A DNA stretch of 14,805 bases. Origin: REEB509 sp044370335 (GTDB lineage Bacteria; Pseudomonadota; Alphaproteobacteria; Caulobacterales; Aquidulcibacteraceae). This document shows positions 14,608 to 14,805 of this stretch, piece after piece; position 1 is the stretch's first letter; each line of letters starts with the position of its first letter. A model generated the notes under the pieces. The model was not told the origin of the DNA and did no database searches. It saw only the letters and a list, made by a program, of their open reading frames with translations. The position numbers were made by a program, and so were the translations under genes. The stretch is from assembly GCA_044370335.1 (NCBI GenBank), contig JBILVS010000280.1, forward strand, positions 1 through 14,805. The letters are read 5' to 3'.

Positions 14608-14805
14608 GGAAAAGGCGGCATGCAGCACCTCCCGCGGTACGAATGACCTGCAACGCACGTTTCGTCCTGCCAACCTCGAAAGCGTTAGCGTCGGAGGCAA
14701 GCAGCACGAGCGCGCATGTCTCGAGAACTGGCTTCCAGTCGTCGAGCCTGTCCACGTTGCCAAGGTCAAGAACGATGCAGTCATAGACTTCCGAAATGAC
14801 GCGCA
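14567..14805 (-). CDS. C-terminal part of a MinD/ParA/BY-kinase-like protein (cut by window edge)
   Basis: Reading leftward from the window edge, a frame stays open for 78 codons to TAA (14567-14569). The visible part reads VYDCIVLDLGNVD, then LETCALVLLASDANAFEVGRTKRAL, a pattern like the Walker-B strand (hydrophobic-xxxD) and following strand/helix of MinD/ParA-type P-loop ATPases, including CpaE-like proteins and bacterial tyrosine kinases of the Wzc/CpsD type. The Walker A part lies outside the window. In a polysaccharide locus a copolymerase/kinase is an attractive reading, but 78 residues cannot separate these alternatives. It is convergent with, and overlaps, the second GT4 gene. Confidence 0.55.
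   Translation of the reverse strand, partial: RVISEVYDCIVLDLGNVDRLDDWKPVLETCALVLLASDANAFEVGRTKRALQVIRTAGGAACRLFLMQPSQQEPVLKL

Overview
This window looks like part of an extracellular or surface polysaccharide locus from a moderately GC-rich alphaproteobacterium. The Wzx/Wzy-type gene content, frequent TTG starts and tightly overlapping genes (ATGA, TGATG, TTGA junctions) suggest that. The family cannot be fixed from sequence alone; a sphingomonad or a stalked/marine Hyphomonadaceae-type organism is only a guess.

Layout. The first ~760 bases hold no gene I can defend apart from a possible minus-strand gene start at the left edge; a nested palindrome lies at 188-215. A 46-residue single-helix membrane protein (767-907, minus) lies divergent to a short phosphoglycosyl transferase (1053-1700, plus). 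Next comes a leftward operon read from 6644 down to 1777. It encodes an outer-membrane usher-like barrel protein, a membrane-anchored endonuclease/exonuclease/phosphatase (EEP) protein whose TTG start overlaps the usher stop, and a Wzx-type flippase. A ~390-base divergent region (6645-7032) separates this operon from a small secreted four-cysteine protein (7033-7455), which is closed by a strong intrinsic terminator. A rightward operon then begins at ~7645. It encodes a sulfotransferase, a Wzy/O-antigen-ligase-type polymerase, an Hsp70-like ATPase domain protein, a SAM methyltransferase and two GT4 glycosyltransferases. At the right edge, the C-terminal part of a MinD/ParA/BY-kinase-like protein is encoded on the minus strand and overlaps the last glycosyltransferase tail to tail.

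How the genes fit together (inference). The phosphoglycosyl transferase loads the first sugar phosphate on undecaprenyl phosphate. The GT4 enzymes extend the repeat unit, and the methyltransferase and sulfotransferase decorate it or the growing chain. The flippase turns it across the inner membrane and the polymerase joins the units. A canonical Wza exporter and Wzc copolymerase are not seen, although the partial ATPase-like gene at the right edge could be the kinase part of one.

The unusual parts are three. The usher-like barrel has no chaperone or pilin gene beside it and sits in one operon with the flippase. The Hsp70-like protein consists only of the nucleotide-binding domain and is translationally coupled to a methyltransferase. 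A four-tract G-quadruplex motif lies exactly at the 5' end of that Hsp70-like gene.
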